This document shows positions 52,390 to 61,011 of a stretch of DNA of 64,000 bases, piece after piece. Made by a program: the position numbers and the translations under genes. The notes below the pieces were generated by a model. It did not search any database and was not told where the DNA came from. It saw only the letters and a list, made by a program, of their open reading frames with translations. How positions within the stretch are numbered: position 1 is the first letter of the stretch; each line of letters opens with the position of its first letter. This DNA comes from Bacillus tuaregi (GTDB lineage: Bacteria; Bacillota; Bacilli; Bacillales; Cytobacillaceae), in assembly GCF_900104575.1 (NCBI RefSeq), contig NZ_LT629730.1:248001-312000 (forward strand), given 5' to 3'.

Positions 52390-54060
52390 ATGAAAAGAAA
52401 ATGGTGGAAAGAAGCGGTTGCTTATCAAATATATCCACGTAGCTTTATGGATTCAAATAGCGACGGAATTGGCGATATTCAAGGAATCATTTCGAAGCTC
52501 GATTATATAAAAAATCTTGGCATTGATGTGATTTGGATTTGTCCAATCTATTCTTCGCCAAATGATGATAACGGTTACGATATTAGTGATTATAAAGGGA
52601 TTATGGAAGACTTCGGTACAATGGACGATTTTGACCAGCTATTAACCGAAACCCATAATCGCGGCATGAAACTTATTATGGATTTAGTAATTAACCATAC
52701 ATCTGACGAGCATGCCTGGTTTATTGAATCTCGTTCTTCAAAAGATAACCCGTATCGGGATTATTATATATGGCACCCGGGACATGACGGGAAAGAGCCA
52801 AATAACTGGGAATCCATTTTTGGCGGGTCGGCTTGGGAATATGATGAGAAGACAAAGGAATACTACATGCATGTATTTTCCCGCAAACAGCCGGATTTAA
52901 ACTGGGAAAATCCAAAGGTTCGAAAAGAGTTATATGAAATGGTCAATTGGTGGATTGATAAAGGAATTGACGGCTTCCGTGTTGATGCGATTTCTCATAT
53001 CAAGAAAGTTCCTGGCTTCCCGGACTTACCGAATCCAGATAAGCTTAAATATGTACCGTCATTTAAAGGGCATATGAATCGCGAGGGAATTGAGGTTTTT
53101 CTTCAGGAATTGAAGCGTGAAACCTTCGCCAAGTACGATATCATGACGGTTGGTGAGGCCAACGGTGTCAAGGCTGACCAAGCAGAAGAGTGGGTCGGCG
53201 AGGAAAACGGTGTCTTTAATATGATTTTTCAATTTGAGCACTTAGACCTGTGGGGGAAAAGTGTGACAGGAGGAATTGATCTTCCTGCGTTAAAGGAAAC
53301 GTTCCATAATTGGCAGACCAATCTAGATGGGGTAGGCTGGAACGCCTTATTTCTGGAAAATCATGACCAGCCACGCTCCGTCTCAACCTGGGGAGATACA
53401 GAGAACTACTGGGATGCCTCTGCTAAATGTCTTGCTACGATGTATTTTCTTATGCAGGGTACACCATTTATCTATCAAGGACAGGAAATTGGCATGACCA
53501 ATGTGAAGTTTCCTTCGATAGAGGATTATGATGATGTATCGATTAAAAACCTGTACGACAATGGCATCAAGGATGGGCAGACACATGAGGAATTGATGGA
53601 AATCATTTGGAAGAATGGTCGTGATAATTCACGAACACCGATGCAATGGACAGACGGTGAACAGGCAGGCTTTACAACAGGACAGCCATGGTTAAAGGTT
53701 AATCCAAACTATAAGGATATCAATGTCGAAAAAGCGCTAAACGAACCGGATTCCATCTATCATTACTATCGAAAGCTGATTCAGCTACGCAAGGAACACT
53801 TGACCTTTGTATATGGAAGTTTCGAGCTTGTCCTAGCTGAGCATGAGCAGATCTTTGCCTATACTCGAAAATTTGAAGATGAAACGTATTTGATTATTAC
53901 GAATCTGTTTGCAAAAGAAACGGACTACGAGCTGCCAACGGCAGAACAGGGTAAGAAGCAGGCAGAGCTATTAATGAGCAATTATCCTATTGATTCGTAT
54001 GTTGACGTTTATCAGGGCAAATTAAAGCCTTTTGAAGCAAGAGTTTATCAAATAAAATAA
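52390..54060 (+). CDS. malL: GH13 alpha-glucosidase / oligo-1,6-glucosidase
   Basis: 556 residues, length typical of GH13 subfamily alpha-glucosidases. Motifs: region I DLVINHTSDEH, region II GFRVDAISHIKK (nucleophile Asp), region III TVGEANG (acid/base Glu) and region IV LENHDQPRSV. The residue after the nucleophile is Ala; Val there is typical of alpha-1,6-specific enzymes, while Ala or Thr is seen in alpha-1,4-active ones, so maltose-type substrates are favoured. It is cytoplasmic and hydrolyses the disaccharide phosphate or sugar brought in by the PTS next door. First gene of the operon; GAGGAGG precedes ATG. Confidence 0.88.
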   Translation: MKRKWWKEAVAYQIYPRSFMDSNSDGIGDIQGIISKLDYIKNLGIDVIWICPIYSSPNDDNGYDISDYKGIMEDFGTMDDFDQLLTETHNRGMKLIMDLVINHTSDEHAWFIESRSSKDNPYRDYYIWHPGHDGKEPNNWESIFGGSAWEYDEKTKEYYMHVFSRKQPDLNWENPKVRKELYEMVNWWIDKGIDGFRVDAISHIKKVPGFPDLPNPDKLKYVPSFKGHMNREGIEVFLQELKRETFAKYDIMTVGEANGVKADQAEEWVGEENGVFNMIFQFEHLDLWGKSVTGGIDLPALKETFHNWQTNLDGVGWNALFLENHDQPRSVSTWGDTENYWDASAKCLATMYFLMQGTPFIYQGQEIGMTNVKFPSIEDYDDVSIKNLYDNGIKDGQTHEELMEIIWKNGRDNSRTPMQWTDGEQAGFTTGQPWLKVNPNYKDINVEKALNEPDSIYHYYRKLIQLRKEHLTFVYGSFELVLAEHEQIFAYTRKFEDETYLIITNLFAKETDYELPTAEQGKKQAELLMSNYPIDSYVDVYQGKLKPFEARVYQIK

Positions 54061-54072
54061 ATTAATTTTTAT

Positions 54073-54105
54073 GCCGGTTGGTGCAAACGATTGCACTAAC
54101 CGGGC
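54073..54105 (+). promoter_or_regulatory. Second LacI-type operator inside a hairpin
   Basis: TGCAAACGATTGCA at 54082-54095 lies in GCCGGTTGGTGCAAACGATT..AACCGGGC, which can also fold as a hairpin between the glucosidase and PTS genes. Both operators differ at only one or two positions. Confidence 0.6.
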
Positions 54106-54132
54106 GTTTAGTTGAAGAAGGGACTGAAAAGA

Positions 54133-55773
54133 ATGAAACTAAAATCCTTTGATTTTTGGCAAAAGTTTGGAAAAGCTTTACTAGTTGTTGTAGCTGTTAT
54201 GCCCGCAGCCGGAATTATGATTTCACTTGGAAAATTAGTAGGGATGTTCAGTGTAGATATCGCCTTACTAAAAACGATTGCGATTGTAATGGAAGAAATC
54301 GGCTGGGGGATTATTGGAAATCTTCATGTCCTGTTCGCCGTTGCCATTGGTGGTTCGTGGGCGAAGGAGCGGGCCGGCGGAGCCTTTGCTGCTTTAATAG
54401 CTTTTATTCTTATAAACCGAATCACAGGTGCTATCTTTGGTGTAAACGGTACCATGCTGTCAGACCCAGAAGCGACCGTTGCTTCCTTATTTGGCAGTGA
54501 ATTAGTTGTTTCAGATTATTTCGTATCCATACTTGGTGCGCCTGCACTAAATATGGGTGTGTTTGTTGGAATTATCTCCGGTTTCCTAGGAGCCACATTA
54601 TTTAATAAGTACTATAATTTTGATAAGCTTCCACAGTCCCTTGCGTTCTTTAACGGAAAAAGATTTGTTCCTTTCGTTGTGATTGCAGGCTCTGTTATTA
54701 CTGCACTTATTCTTTCACTAGTATGGCCATTCATTCAAGGCTTGCTAAATGATTTTGGACGCTGGATTGCTTCATCACGTGATACGGCTCCAGTTATCGC
54801 TCCATTTATTTTTGGTTCATTAGAGCGCTTATTGCTGCCATTTGGCCTGCATCATATGCTGACCGTGCCAATGAACTATACCGAGCTTGGTGGAACCTAT
54901 ACGATATTAACAGGTTCAAGTGCTGGAACGGTCGTGGCTGGTCAGGACCCACTTTGGCTTGCCTGGATTGCTGATTTAAATAATATGTTAGCAGCTGGAG
55001 ACACAGCTGGATATAAAGCGTTATTAGAGGATGTAGTACCTGCCCGTTTTAAAGTTGGACAAATGATTCTTTCCTGTGCGTCCTTAATCGGGATTGCGAT
55101 TGCGATGTACCGTAATGTCGATAAGGACAAGCGTGCAAAGTATAAGTCTATGTTCTTTTCTGCAGGACTAGCTGTATTTTTAACAGGTGTTACAGAGCCA
55201 ATTGAATTTATGTTTATGTTTGTTGCACCCGTGCTATATGTTGTTTATGCGATTATGACTGGACTTGCCTTTGCGGTTGTCGATTTAGTTCATATCCGAA
55301 TTCATTCCTTTGGCTTTATTGAATTTTTAACAAGAACACCAATGATCTTAAAGGCAGGCCTCTGGTTAGACCTTGTGTACTTTGTTGTTGCTTGCTTGAT
55401 TTTCTTTGCTTTAAACTATACCGTTGCTAATTTTATCATTAAAAAATTAAAATACGCGACACCAGGACGTTTAGGTAACTATATTGAAGACGAGACAGGA
55501 CAAGCAGGGAAGATGAGTTCAAATGAACAAGACGGCTCTCTTGCAACCGCAATTATTGGATTACTTGGCGGAAAAGAAAATATTGAAGAAGTGGATGCAT
55601 GCATGACTCGCCTACGTGTTACCATTAAGAATGTTAACCTTGTTGCAGCAGAGCAAGAGTGGAAGTTGCATGGTGCATTAGGCTTGATTATTAAAGGGAA
55701 GGGTGTTCAAGCCATTTATGGTCCGAAAGCGGACGTGCTGAAGTCAGATATTCAAGACCGTATAGGGGCGTAA
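54133..55773 (+). CDS. PTS sugar transporter EIIBC (glucose/maltose family)
   Basis: About 546 residues. The EIIC membrane domain (about 1-430) has ALLVVVAVMPAAGIMISLG, LPFGLHHMLTVPMNYTELGG and TGVTEPIEFMFMFVAP. The EIIB domain at the C-terminus has the phosphorylated Cys in EEVDACMTRLRVTIKN. It imports and phosphorylates a glucoside; the neighbouring glucosidase suggests maltose, isomaltose or another alpha-glucoside. EIIA is made separately by the gene at 56633. ATG 54133 (MKLKSFDFWQ) is preferred over the TTG at 54112. Confidence 0.87.
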   Translation: MKLKSFDFWQKFGKALLVVVAVMPAAGIMISLGKLVGMFSVDIALLKTIAIVMEEIGWGIIGNLHVLFAVAIGGSWAKERAGGAFAALIAFILINRITGAIFGVNGTMLSDPEATVASLFGSELVVSDYFVSILGAPALNMGVFVGIISGFLGATLFNKYYNFDKLPQSLAFFNGKRFVPFVVIAGSVITALILSLVWPFIQGLLNDFGRWIASSRDTAPVIAPFIFGSLERLLLPFGLHHMLTVPMNYTELGGTYTILTGSSAGTVVAGQDPLWLAWIADLNNMLAAGDTAGYKALLEDVVPARFKVGQMILSCASLIGIAIAMYRNVDKDKRAKYKSMFFSAGLAVFLTGVTEPIEFMFMFVAPVLYVVYAIMTGLAFAVVDLVHIRIHSFGFIEFLTRTPMILKAGLWLDLVYFVVACLIFFALNYTVANFIIKKLKYATPGRLGNYIEDETGQAGKMSSNEQDGSLATAIIGLLGGKENIEEVDACMTRLRVTIKNVNLVAAEQEWKLHGALGLIIKGKGVQAIYGPKADVLKSDIQDRIGA

Positions 55774-56561
55774 TGATGAAGCTTTTAACGTTAAATTGTC
55801 ATTCCTGGATGGAAGAGAATCAGCTGGAGAAAATAACGACATTAGCCGAAACGATTAAGGAAAAATCCTATGATGTGATTGCCCTGCAGGAGGTGAATCA
55901 GTCCATCGATGCCGAAATCATCGAGGGACACATTAAAAAGGATAATTTTGCCCTCGTTCTTCTTGAGGAATTAAAGCAGCTAGGTGTAAATGACTATCAA
56001 TTTACCTGGGATTTCTCTCATATTGGGTATGATATTTATGAAGAAGGAGTCGCTTTCTTAACGAAGCATTCAATTGAGGAGACAAATGCTTTTTTCGTTT
56101 CTGAGTCTGACGATACGAATGATTGGAAGACAAGGAAAGTAATCCGGATAAAGCTTACCATTGACAATGAATCGATGTCCTTTTATTCCTGCCATCTTGG
56201 CTGGTGGGTCGATGAAGCGGACCCATTTAAGAACCAATTCGACAGGCTCTATCGCATCGCAGTAAAGGACGAGAAATTTTTCCTAATGGGTGACTTTAAT
56301 AATCCTGCCGAAATAAGAGAAAAAGGCTATGATTATATCATGAGTTATGGACTTCATGATACGTACGCTTTGGCAAACAAGAGGGATAGCGGGATAACCG
56401 TGGCAGGCAATATTGCAGGCTGGGACCAGAATAAGCAGGATTTACGAATCGATTATATTTTTTCTAGTACTCCAGTTGAAGTAAAGGAATCGACTGTTAT
56501 TTTTAATGGGAAAAATAAACCGGTTATTTCTGACCATTTCGGAGTGGAAATCACGATATAA
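55773..56561 (+). CDS. Endonuclease/exonuclease/phosphatase (EEP) family protein
   Basis: 262 residues of the DNase I-like EEP fold: LLTLNCHSW, IALQEVNQS (metal Glu), FYSCHLGWW, FLMGDFNNP (Asp/Asn) and ISDHFGVE at the C-terminus (catalytic His). The fold covers nucleases and phosphodiesterases; in PTS operons of Firmicutes its substrate is unknown and might be a phosphorylated sugar or lipid. The start overlaps the PTS stop (TAATG), so it is translationally coupled to EIIBC. No signal peptide is present. Confidence 0.82.
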   Translation: MMKLLTLNCHSWMEENQLEKITTLAETIKEKSYDVIALQEVNQSIDAEIIEGHIKKDNFALVLLEELKQLGVNDYQFTWDFSHIGYDIYEEGVAFLTKHSIEETNAFFVSESDDTNDWKTRKVIRIKLTIDNESMSFYSCHLGWWVDEADPFKNQFDRLYRIAVKDEKFFLMGDFNNPAEIREKGYDYIMSYGLHDTYALANKRDSGITVAGNIAGWDQNKQDLRIDYIFSSTPVEVKESTVIFNGKNKPVISDHFGVEITI

Positions 56562-56568
56562 TATAGCT

Positions 56569-56593
56569 GAAGACCTTCGTCACGGGGGTCTTC
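56569..56593 (+). terminator. Weak hairpin between the EEP and EIIA genes
   Basis: GAAGACC pairs with GGTCTTC; no T run, possibly a processing or pausing site. Confidence 0.4.
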
Positions 56594-56632
56594 CTGCCCG
56601 TTTATTACAGAAGTAAAGGAGTGTTTGGAGAT

Positions 56633-57124
56633 ATGTTTAAATCATTGTTTAAGAAAAAAGTAGAGCCGGAGCAGGTGATGGCTCCTTTAACTGGAAAAAC
56701 AGTTACGCTTGAAGACGTGCCCGATCCGGTCTTTTCACAAAAAATGATGGGAGACGGAATGGCCATTATTCCTGCAGATAAGCAGGTGTATGCACCGGTT
56801 GATGGAGAGATTGTCAATGTATTTGCGACCAAGCATGCCATCACAATGCGTACGAAGGCTGGGGCAGAAATTCTGATTCATATGGGATTAGAGACAGTTG
56901 AATTAAAGGGTGAAGGATTTAATATCTTAGTTCAGGATGGTACGAAGGTGACAAAGGGTCAGCCGATTGCCGAATTTGATATTGAAAAAGTTTCAAGCCT
57001 TGGCAAAGAAATCATTACGCCAATCATCCTTTTAAACGGAGAAGAATTTAAGTTAGAAAATAAACTTACAAGTGCAACCACAACGGGTGGAAAAGATATT
57101 ATAATGGAAATATCCAAAGCATAG
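56633..57124 (+). CDS. PTS EIIA component (glucose/Crr family)
   Basis: 163 residues. VMAPLTGKTVTLEDVPDPVF, GDGMAIIPADKQVYAPVDG and the phosphorylated His in AEILIHMGLETVELKGEGF are the markers of EIIA-Glc. The protein passes phosphate from HPr to the EIIB domain of the transporter upstream, which lacks its own IIA. The start is ATG 56633, although AAAGGAG is 11 bases away; a GTG 12 bases earlier lies too close to it. Confidence 0.88.
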   Translation: MFKSLFKKKVEPEQVMAPLTGKTVTLEDVPDPVFSQKMMGDGMAIIPADKQVYAPVDGEIVNVFATKHAITMRTKAGAEILIHMGLETVELKGEGFNILVQDGTKVTKGQPIAEFDIEKVSSLGKEIITPIILLNGEEFKLENKLTSATTTGGKDIIMEISKA

Positions 57125-57134
57125 GCGTACTACA

Positions 57135-57207
57135 TAAAGCTGTGTCATACATTCGCCAGGGCTAAGCAGCTGCAGGAGCTTGTGCATGTGAGGCGCAGCT
57201 TTTTTAG
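57135..57207 (+). terminator. Possible terminator after the EIIA gene
   Basis: TAAAGCTG near 57135 can pair with CAGCTTTTTT near 57196; another pairing uses AGCAGCTGC with GCGCAGCTT. Strength is uncertain. Confidence 0.4.
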
Positions 57208-57232
57208 AAATGTAATAAGGGGGGTGAAGTGC

Positions 57233-58261
57233 TTGGTCATTACGATTAAAGATGTGGCAAAGGCTGCCAATGTGACACCCTCAACGGTATCAAGGGTGAT
57301 TGCGGATAACCCAAGAATCAGCACAAAGACGAAGAAAAAGGTCCGTCAGGTAATGGAGGAGCTGGGCTATCAGCCCAATTACAAGGCGCGTAATTTAGCA
57401 AGCCGCACGACACAAACGATTGGACTGGTTATGCCGAACTCAACCGATAAGGTCTTTCAGAATCCCTTTTTCCCTGAAGTGATTCGTGGAATTAGCAAAA
57501 TGGCTCATATGAAGGAATATGCGATTCTGTTTTCAACGGGTGAAATGGAGGATGAAATTTATGACGGCGTTGTTCGGATGGTGCAAAGCGGCCGTGTGGA
57601 TGGCGTCATCCTGCTATACTCACGTATGAATGACAAGGTGATGGCCTTTTTAGAGGAAAAGGAATTCCCTTATACAGTCATCGGAAAGCCTCCTTATGCT
57701 GCAGAGAAAATCTCGCATGTCGATAACGATAACTTTAGTGCAGCAAAGGAAGTAACAGAATACCTGCTACAGCTGGGGCATCGAAAAATTGCCTTTGTTG
57801 GTGGAAATACCTCCTTAATGGTGACACAGGAACGACAGCGAGGCTATGAAACCGCACTGCAGGAGGCCGGGATGGTCATTTGTGACCAGTATCTTGTGCA
57901 CGAGGACTTCTTAATCGAGGGCGGCAAGCAGGCAATTTCTGAGCTGCTGGCACTGAAGGAAAAGCCAACGGCCCTTGTCGTGGTGGATGATTTGATGGCT
58001 TTTGGCATCATTAATACATTGGAGAAAATGGGCCTTCGTGTCCCAGACGATATGTCCATCGTGAGCTTTAATAATCTATTATTTTCCGAGCTTTCACAGC
58101 CTCCCTTAACAACGGTGGATATCAAGATTTTCGATTTAGGCTATCACGCAGCAAAAAGCTTAATTGAAATGATTACCCATCCGGATGAGCCTGCGAAAAG
58201 AATCATCGTGCCGTACCATATGACAGAGCGGAGCTCATGTAAAAACATAGGAAACCAATAA
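57233..58261 (+). CDS. LacI-family repressor of the alpha-glucoside locus
   Basis: 342 residues. The DNA-binding domain is VITIKDVAKAANVTPSTVSR with YQPNYKARNLASR as hinge, then a periplasmic-binding-type sugar domain (TIGLVMPNST, IAFVGGNTS, VVVDDLMAFGI). It resembles MalR-type regulators. TTG 57233 is the start: AAGGGGGG lies 8 bases upstream and the protein then begins in register with relatives; the frame open to 57182 is terminator sequence. It likely binds the two TGCAAACGRTTGCR operators upstream. Confidence 0.87.
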   Translation: MVITIKDVAKAANVTPSTVSRVIADNPRISTKTKKKVRQVMEELGYQPNYKARNLASRTTQTIGLVMPNSTDKVFQNPFFPEVIRGISKMAHMKEYAILFSTGEMEDEIYDGVVRMVQSGRVDGVILLYSRMNDKVMAFLEEKEFPYTVIGKPPYAAEKISHVDNDNFSAAKEVTEYLLQLGHRKIAFVGGNTSLMVTQERQRGYETALQEAGMVICDQYLVHEDFLIEGGKQAISELLALKEKPTALVVVDDLMAFGIINTLEKMGLRVPDDMSIVSFNNLLFSELSQPPLTTVDIKIFDLGYHAAKSLIEMITHPDEPAKRIIVPYHMTERSSCKNIGNQ

Positions 58262-58292
58262 TGCCGCCACACCTTTGGCGGCTTTGTTTTTA
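58262..58292 (+). terminator. Terminator after the LacI-family gene
   Basis: GCCGCCA-caccttt-GGCGGC followed by TTTGTTTTT. Confidence 0.8.
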
Positions 58293-58366
58293 GAGGCTTA
58301 AGCTGCCTCGAATGGAATGGAATGAAAGAACAGAACGACCTATAACGAAAGAAAGAGGAAATGATT

Positions 58367-59320
58367 ATGGAAGAAAAATGGCTAGTTGGTGTTGATTTAG
58401 GCGGGACGACGATTAAAATGGCCTTTATAAGCCAGGCTGGAGAAATCCTGCACAGCTGGGAAATCCCCACAGATAGAAGAGAAAAGGGGAAAGATATTCC
58501 TCTATCCATCGCAAGATCAATTGATCAGAAGCTTGATGAATTAAAGAAATCCAAAATCCAGATAGCCGGGATTGGGATTGGCGCACCGGGTCCGGTCAAC
58601 GAGGATGGCTCGCTTGAGGTGGCAATCAATCTTGGATGGAGGAACTTCCCTTTACAGGAAATACTCGAGCGTGAAACGTCCCTGCCTGTGACGGTAGAAA
58701 ATGATGCCAATGTTGCGGCCCTCGGTGAAATGTGGAAGGGGGCCGGTCACGGAGCGAAAAACATGCTGTGTGTCACATTAGGTACAGGCGTTGGCGGTGG
58801 AATTATTGTCAACGGTGAGATTGTTCATGGGGCGAATGGAGCTGGTGGAGAAATCGGCCATGTTACCTCGGTACCAGTTGGAGGGGCACCTTGTAATTGC
58901 GGTAAAAATGGTTGCTTAGAGACCATCGCCTCTGCAACCGGAATTGTCCGTCTGGCGCGTGAGGAGCTTTCTTCCAGTGTGGAAGAAAGTCAATTAAGAG
59001 CCCATGAGGAGATATCAGCTAAATTAGTGTTGGATGCGGCAAAGGAAGGAGATTCGCTGGCTAACCGAGTCATCGAGCAGGTTGCTTTTCACTTAGGCTT
59101 AGCTCTAGCTAATCTAGCTAATGGACTCAACCCTGAAAAAATTGTAATTGGTGGCGGTGTCTCAAAGGCGGGAGATACCCTGCTACAGCCCGTAAGAGCC
59201 ATCTTCACACCCTTTGCCTTTCCAAGAGTCGCCCAAGCTGCAGAAATCGTCCCAGCAACCCTAGGCAACCAAGCAGGCGTTATTGGTGCCGCCTGGCTAG
59301 CAAAGCAAAAACTGATATAA
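58367..59320 (+). CDS. glcK: ROK-family glucokinase
   Basis: 317 residues. ATP loop [21 protein letters not shown], sugar site [14 protein letters not shown], and the zinc motif [10 protein letters not shown] with [10 protein letters not shown] are the ROK glucokinase markers. It phosphorylates glucose freed by the alpha-glucosidase. The gene lies 106 bases after the regulator. ATG 58367 is preferred, since AGAGGAA is 6 bases away, while ATG 58361 touches it. Followed by two terminators. Confidence 0.88.
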   Translation: MEEKWLVGVDLGGTTIKMAFISQAGEILHSWEIPTDRREKGKDIPLSIARSIDQKLDELKKSKIQIAGIGIGAPGPVNEDGSLEVAINLGWRNFPLQEILERETSLPVTVENDANVAALGEMWKGAGHGAKNMLCVTLGTGVGGGIIVNGEIVHGANGAGGEIGHVTSVPVGGAPCNCGKNGCLETIASATGIVRLAREELSSSVEESQLRAHEEISAKLVLDAAKEGDSLANRVIEQVAFHLGLALANLANGLNPEKIVIGGGVSKAGDTLLQPVRAIFTPFAFPRVAQAAEIVPATLGNQAGVIGAAWLAKQKLI

Positions 59321-59381
59321 AAAAGCAGGAGACCCCTGCTTTTTTCTGTAGAAGCAGAGGAATACTTTCTCTGCTTTTTTC
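59317..59381 (+). terminator. Two tandem terminators
   Basis: AAAAAAGCAGG/CCTGCTTTTTT (59317-59347) and AGCAGAG/CTCTGCTTTTTT (59353-59381) close the alpha-glucoside locus. The following roughly 280 bases to 59662 are AT-rich and hold nothing else I can support. Confidence 0.85.
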
Positions 59382-59662
59382 TATATGATAGCAAAGGGGT
59401 AGCGTCAGGAAAATGCGGATTTACAACGTTAAGGAAATCTCTATTAATAAAAAATCTAATTTCTCGGTGTTTTAAGTGGAAAATTAGGCTTTAAAACATT
59501 AATAAAATGGTAATCTGGTATAAAAGGAAGTTCAACTAACCTAGAATTCTGTAGGTCCACTATTTTTTAAAAACATTTATTATTTTTGATTGATAAATAA
59601 ATTAATATTACCTCTTTATATAGTGAATGCCGGTATTCAACGAATAAGAGGAGGTAATAAAA

Positions 59663-59968
59663 ATGGCTATTGCACCATGTCCAGTTTATGGAAAACACAG
59701 AATGTATTCAATGGGACCTACAGTTGTATGGGATCTATCAGGAAATGTAATACGAGAACTATCAGGTTGGTACAAATGTGCATGTAACGAACGTTTTATT
59801 TGCGGAGGCTATCCTCATTTTGGAGGCTCTATCTATAATTATGTTACAGAAGGAGCAATTAAGGGGATTATCACTACTGGTGGGGTGACAGGATATACCG
59901 TAGATAAATCATTAATGCGTTATACTACTTCAAAAACTCTTGATGGCTATACTTTTTTAGCTCAGTAA
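59663..59968 (+). CDS. Orphan 101-residue Cys-rich protein, unrecognised
   Basis: 101 residues without signal peptide or membrane helix. Four Cys (MAIAPCPVYGKHR and WYKCACNERFICGGYPH) and three His could bind a metal; Gly, Tyr and Thr are frequent in the second half (GGVTGYTVDKSLMRYTTS). A strong AAGAGGAGGT precedes ATG, so it is probably translated. It is alone, 340 bases from the glucokinase gene, with its own terminator-like hairpin. I do not recognise the family and assign no function. Confidence 0.5.
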   Translation: MAIAPCPVYGKHRMYSMGPTVVWDLSGNVIRELSGWYKCACNERFICGGYPHFGGSIYNYVTEGAIKGIITTGGVTGYTVDKSLMRYTTSKTLDGYTFLAQ

Positions 59969-60001
59969 ATACTCCTAAAATACAATACATTTAATCAAAA
60001 A

Positions 60002-60040
60002 AGAAGGGATGCTTCCATTAATTGGAACATCCCTTCCCTT
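60002..60040. terminator. Hairpin terminator between convergent genes
   Basis: AAGGGATG..CTTCCA pairs with TGGAA..CATCCCTT and is followed by CCCTTGTTTT. It lies between the Cys-rich gene and the minus-strand lipoprotein gene. Confidence 0.6.
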
Positions 60041-60092
60041 GTTTTGGCAGTAAAGAGAAAATAGTTACTAATAGCTCCTAAAGATAACTATT

Positions 60093-60581
60093 TTAAAACA
60101 CATCATTCCCGATTTTTACTTTTTCCTCCCAGTCACGAATAATCATTAATTGGCCTTCTTCTCTTTTAATAGTCATTTCACCTTTTTTTGATATTTTTTC
60201 TGAACCTCCATTTGTTGGATCTTGTAATTCGATAATTAGGTTGTATTCATAATCTACGGAATCCTTATTTTTCTCTACTTTTTCTAATGTAATGTCTTGG
60301 ACTTGGATGACTTTATTTAATTTTTTCGCCATAAATGGAGAGATATCAAAAATCCGATTGGAATTTAGTTGATCAAAAGCTTCCCTAGAAAGATAGGTTT
60401 TACTTTTGTCGGCAATTTCTTGGCTATTAGGAATGCTCGTTAAATCATCAATATTGTATTGAGTTTCTTTGTATTCCAAGAGAAACTTTTTGACTTCTTC
60501 TTCACTTATTTCTTGTTTATTGCAGCCCACTAACAACAGAAATAATGAAAAAAATAAACCTAAAACAATTAAACGCTTCAT
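60093..60581 (-). CDS. Small lipoprotein of unknown function
   Basis: 162 residues from Met 60581: a signal peptide with lipobox LLVGC (Cys about 20), then a soluble, charged domain of alternating helix and strands (YNIDDLTSIPNSQEI, VDYEYNLIIELQDP). It should be anchored on the outer face of the membrane. GGGAGA lies 8-9 bases upstream. It is next to yvrJ on the same strand. No family was recognised beyond Bacillus-type lipoproteins with an NTF2-like look. Confidence 0.7.
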   Translation of the reverse strand: MKRLIVLGLFFSLFLLLVGCNKQEISEEEVKKFLLEYKETQYNIDDLTSIPNSQEIADKSKTYLSREAFDQLNSNRIFDISPFMAKKLNKVIQVQDITLEKVEKNKDSVDYEYNLIIELQDPTNGGSEKISKKGEMTIKREEGQLMIIRDWEEKVKIGNDVF

Positions 60582-60662
60582 CTTTCTATCTCCCTTCAAA
60601 TTATTACATAAGAAATAAAAGTAATCTTTTCCATTAAGAAAATTCAGTAACTTTCTATTTTA

Positions 60663-60824
60663 CTACTCTTTTTCTTCAATTTTCCTCGTTATTTCAATTA
60701 ATTTGTCAATGGTCTCTGTCAAAATATCAATTTTTTTTTCGAATCTCATTAATAAATAAAACGTTACTAAAACCGGAAATCCTACATTACCAATAGCTTC
60801 TAACCATATGTTTAGTTCACCCAT
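60663..60824 (-). CDS. YvrJ-family small membrane peptide, copy 2
   Basis: 53 residues: MGELNIWLEAIGNVGFPVLV opens the peptide, followed by TFYLLMRFEKKIDILTETID. The membrane helix with GFPVLVTFYLLMRFE is the YvrJ signature. GGGGGGAAAAGG lies upstream. It is divergent from the sigO-rsoA-like operon at 61012, the same neighbour relation as yvrJ with sigO-rsoA in B. subtilis. Function unknown. Confidence 0.8.
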   Translation of the reverse strand: MGELNIWLEAIGNVGFPVLVTFYLLMRFEKKIDILTETIDKLIEITRKIEEKE

Positions 60825-60937
60825 TTTCCTTTTCCCCCCAAAATAGAAATTCTTATTATTACTTAAAGAGATAAAGGAAAGGATTTATTAAATCATATCA
60901 CGATAGTTTCAAAAAGTGATAAAATATTATTATAAAT

Positions 60938-60951
60938 AGAACACTTGTTCT
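60938..60951. promoter_or_regulatory. LexA-like palindrome in the divergent promoter region
   Basis: AGAACACTTGTTCT has the GAAC-N4-GTTC core but differs from the Bacillus SOS consensus at several flanking positions. It lies between yvrJ and the sigO-like gene. Confidence 0.35.
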
Positions 60952-61011
60952 TTTTTGATTGATTATTTGCCTCTTTACTCCACTTTATTAAATACAAGGA
61001 GGGACTTTCAT

